The notes under the pieces are model-generated. The model was not told the DNA's origin and did not search any database. It worked only from the letters and a program-made list of their open reading frames with translations. A stretch of DNA of 64,000 nt from Paenibacillus polymyxa (GTDB lineage Bacteria > Bacillota > Bacilli > Paenibacillales > Paenibacillaceae). Within the stretch, counting starts at the first letter, position 1. Each line of letters begins with the position of its first letter. The stretch is taken from contig NZ_CP049783.1 in the NCBI RefSeq assembly GCF_015710975.1, positions 2,105,501 to 2,169,500 of the forward strand, in the 5' to 3' direction. The position numbers and the translations under genes were made by a program. Positions 62,090 through 64,000 of the stretch are shown here, in pieces.

Positions 62090-62913
62090 TGAAAACAAGC
62101 AGACGTACCAACTGGCCTGTGCTGATTCTGGTAGCGTTGGGGACAATATTTATCCTGTTTCCCCTCTATATGACGGTGACGATTGCACTCAAAAATCCCG
62201 AGCAGATGGCGCATTCCGCCTTTGCCTTTCCGACGGAGCTGCATTGGGAAAATTTTAGTCGTGCAGTGGAAATGACCCATTTTTTCAGTGCTTTTCAGAA
62301 TAGTGTGATGGTGACAACATCGACGGTCATACTCACTTTGCTCACCAACTCGATGGTTGCTTATGCCATTGCTCGCAATATGCAGCGGCGTTTTTTCAAA
62401 GGATTATATTTTTACTTTGTCAGCGCCATGTTTATTCCGTTCCCGATCATCATGCTGCCGATTGTAAAGCTGGCCTCGGGGCTGCATATGACCAATCTGT
62501 TGGGTCTCATTGTGCTGCATACGGTGTATGGTTTGGCGTTTAATGTCTTCGTGTATGTCGGTTATATTCGTTCGATTCCAGTGGCATTGGAAGAGGCAGC
62601 CACGGTAGATGGTGCGACGACATGGGGGACATTTTGGCGTATTATATTTCCGCTGATGGCGCCGATTAGTGCTACAGTGGGGATTCTCACTTGTTTGTCC
62701 ACATATAATGACTTTTTGCTGCCGCTCATTATTATCAGCGATGCGGAGCAATATACATTGCCGCTCGTCCAGTATGTGTTCCAGGGACAGTTCAATACTG
62801 ACTTTAATCTGGCCTTTGCCTCGTACTTGATGGCCTTGCTGCCGATGATTATTGTCTATCTGATTGCACAAAAATGGATTATTAATGGTGTTACGCAAGG
62901 TTCTGTAAAATAA
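62089..62913 (+). CDS. Sugar ABC permease 2, third importer
   Basis: 274 residues with six membrane segments, the contact loop EEAATVDGATTWGTFWRIIF near 170 and the common ending WIINGVTQGSVK. GAAGGGAGATGGATAAC precedes the ATG. No ATPase gene follows; a terminator does. Confidence 0.93.
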   Translation: MKTSRRTNWPVLILVALGTIFILFPLYMTVTIALKNPEQMAHSAFAFPTELHWENFSRAVEMTHFFSAFQNSVMVTTSTVILTLLTNSMVAYAIARNMQRRFFKGLYFYFVSAMFIPFPIIMLPIVKLASGLHMTNLLGLIVLHTVYGLAFNVFVYVGYIRSIPVALEEAATVDGATTWGTFWRIIFPLMAPISATVGILTCLSTYNDFLLPLIIISDAEQYTLPLVQYVFQGQFNTDFNLAFASYLMALLPMIIVYLIAQKWIINGVTQGSVK

Positions 62914-62961
62914 GGTGAGAATACAACAGCTTCAAGCGGACTGTGCCTTACTAGGCAAGTG

Positions 62962-63015
62962 AAAGGAGGGTCCCTATACTGCGAATCACACAGGTATAGA
63001 GAACCCTCTTTTTAT
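62962..63015. terminator. Bidirectional terminator
   Basis: GAGGGT and CTATAC (62966-62979) pair with GTATAG and ACCCTC (62993-63008), flanked by AAAGG and TTTTT. It lies between the third importer and the convergent gene at the right edge. Confidence 0.78.
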
Positions 63016-63022
63016 AGCATGG

Positions 63023-64000
63023 TTATTTAGATGCTTGGCTGTTGCTAGTCAATGGCTGCAAGGGTACGCTCGTCTCTGCTTCAGGTTCGTCCGTTGTATA
63101 GTAGAACATATAAATAGAAGCTTCCTTTCCCTTGAAGTTCTTGTAGACATCGACTGCCTTATTATTGCCGTCTCCGGCGAAGTTGGCTGTGATCGGCTTG
63201 CCAATCATCCGTTCTTTCCCCAGACCCATATGCGTCTGGTTGATCCCTCCAAAGTGAGTATCCTCACTTTCGGTTTCTACGAATAAATCTGCTCCTTGTT
63301 TGTAGTAGGTCCACTTCACAGGATAGCCGCCGATTTGCGTCGTTATCGTCTGCTTTTGCTCAGAAATATCAGTCAAATGCTGCGGCGTTTTGTCATCCGA
63401 ATGAGTCGTAACCTTGTATTTGCCTGTAAAAGTAATGGGAGTATCTCGGGTAATCGCAAGATGGGCCGGCCGTTCAAAACGGATCGTATTCAGATCGTGG
63501 TCCTGATCTGGTGAAGACCAACGATTACCCTCTAACGTTGTGCCGTTCACAGAAAGAAAATATTTTTGATAAGGCAACATGGCGAATTTCTTTTCGCTTC
63601 TGATCGTGACACGGATTTGTGTCGGTGTCACAATCATTTGTTCCAGCATGAAATTCGGATTACCGTTCTCCAAGGGGGTATTCAGCACACTTTTAATCGT
63701 CCCGCTCTCCATTTTCTTCTTGCTTAGCTGCAGGTCAAAGTTTAGGGGTTCATGTATACTTTTCTCCGTTTGTGCATATTGCAGTTTAAAAGTAGTCTGC
63801 CCTTCTGGTATATCCCCTTTAGTAAAATACTGCTGGGCTGTGTATTCTCCGTTCTCACCGGGTGTACCAAATGTCCCTCCAGATTGGGGGTTCACAGGCT
63901 TCCCATCTTTGTAGGCAATAATTTGCGGATTGTCCCATTCTTTTGGTATGGAGGAATCGAAGGTAATTGCTGATGACAGCATCAGCTTGTCCTTACCTTG
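63023..64000 (-). CDS. DUF4179/DUF5643-like protein, C-terminal part (cut by window edge)
   Basis: 326 residues of the C-terminus; the start lies beyond the right edge and the frame is open to the last base. The sequence is beta-rich and polar, with NFDLQLSKKKMESGTIKSVL, MIVTPTQIRVTIRSEKKFAM and a C-terminal VDVYKNFKGKEASIYMFYYT. It resembles the extracellular half of DUF4179 proteins, which are often encoded after an ECF sigma factor and act as its membrane partner. The missing N-terminus would be needed to confirm the membrane segment. Confidence 0.65.
   Translation of the reverse strand, partial: QGKDKLMLSSAITFDSSIPKEWDNPQIIAYKDGKPVNPQSGGTFGTPGENGEYTAQQYFTKGDIPEGQTTFKLQYAQTEKSIHEPLNFDLQLSKKKMESGTIKSVLNTPLENGNPNFMLEQMIVTPTQIRVTIRSEKKFAMLPYQKYFLSVNGTTLEGNRWSSPDQDHDLNTIRFERPAHLAITRDTPITFTGKYKVTTHSDDKTPQHLTDISEQKQTITTQIGGYPVKWTYYKQGADLFVETESEDTHFGGINQTHMGLGKERMIGKPITANFAGDGNNKAVDVYKNFKGKEASIYMFYYTTDEPEAETSVPLQPLTSNSQASK

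Noticed and set aside
1..64000. CRISPR arrays, tRNA/rRNA genes, prophage or transposase genes
   Set aside because: I looked for regular spaced repeats, cloverleaf-like sequences and typical mobile-element proteins and saw none. A short or diverged tRNA could be missed without a scan.

Overview
The window looks like a chromosomal stretch from a Paenibacillus of the polymyxa group. The reasons are strong Gram-positive ribosome binding sites, moderate GC, many modular plant-polysaccharide enzymes, YesM/YesN-type two-component genes beside LplA/LplB/LplC-type sugar importers, lipobox lipoproteins, a RuMP (HxlA/HxlB) pair and a PbuE purine exporter behind an adenine riboswitch. I read this from the sequence; no database search was possible. 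There are about 58 protein genes, several of them very short, and no rRNA, tRNA, CRISPR array or transposase that I can see.

Layout. 0-15 kb: start of a GH52 beta-xylosidase with a divergent AraC regulator; a small toxin-antitoxin-like pair (57-aa protein plus zeta-like kinase); an AraC/GyrI-like regulator; a KGG-repeat stress protein; a FetA/FetB exporter; a TetR regulator; a metallo-beta-lactamase-fold protein; a GT-C glycosyltransferase with a Gly-rich insert; then an oxygen/NO-detoxifying operon (flavodiiron protein, NADH:rubredoxin oxidoreductase, rubredoxin, Fnr regulator) sharing an Fnr box with a divergent cupin gene. 15-25 kb: xylan-use cluster (YesN/YesM, importer, secreted GH10 xylanase with two carbohydrate-binding modules), with a long palindromic element between the two permease genes. 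25-38 kb: hxlAB, a TPR peptide receptor overlapping a secreted-peptide gene, a soluble chemoreceptor, pepT, a small probable sporulation protein, gpmA, intracellular alpha-amylase, HNH endonuclease, rhodanese and yjlC-ndh. 38-44 kb: secreted GH43 arabinanase, two copper-amine-oxidase-N-domain proteins, CsbD, a UPF0316 membrane protein and a YdjO-like protein. 44-53 kb: a mannan/glucomannan system (LacI regulator, two GH130 phosphorylases, cellobiose 2-epimerase, importer, CE7 esterase). 53-64 kb: riboswitch-pbuE, an attenuated ABC-F gene with a leader peptide, an immunity-type ABC exporter, a third sugar importer, and the cut end of a DUF4179/DUF5643-like protein.

How it fits together. Xylan, arabinan and mannan are cut outside or at the cell surface. 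Oligomers enter by three ABC importers, none with its own ATPase gene here, so a shared MsmX-type ATPase elsewhere is inferred. Inside, phosphorylases and the epimerase recover mannose 1-phosphate and glucose. Candidate cre sites and paired LacI operators suggest carbon-catabolite and substrate control. The most rewarding signals are the overlapping receptor/peptide quorum-sensing pair (27006-27966), the adenine riboswitch before pbuE (53391-53496), the leader-peptide/terminator arrangement before the ABC-F gene (54762-55045), the self-contained Fnr-controlled oxygen-scavenging operon (11092-14708), the zeta-like toxin pair (2388-3163), and the large hairpin elements splitting the xylan transporter operon (21622-21922).
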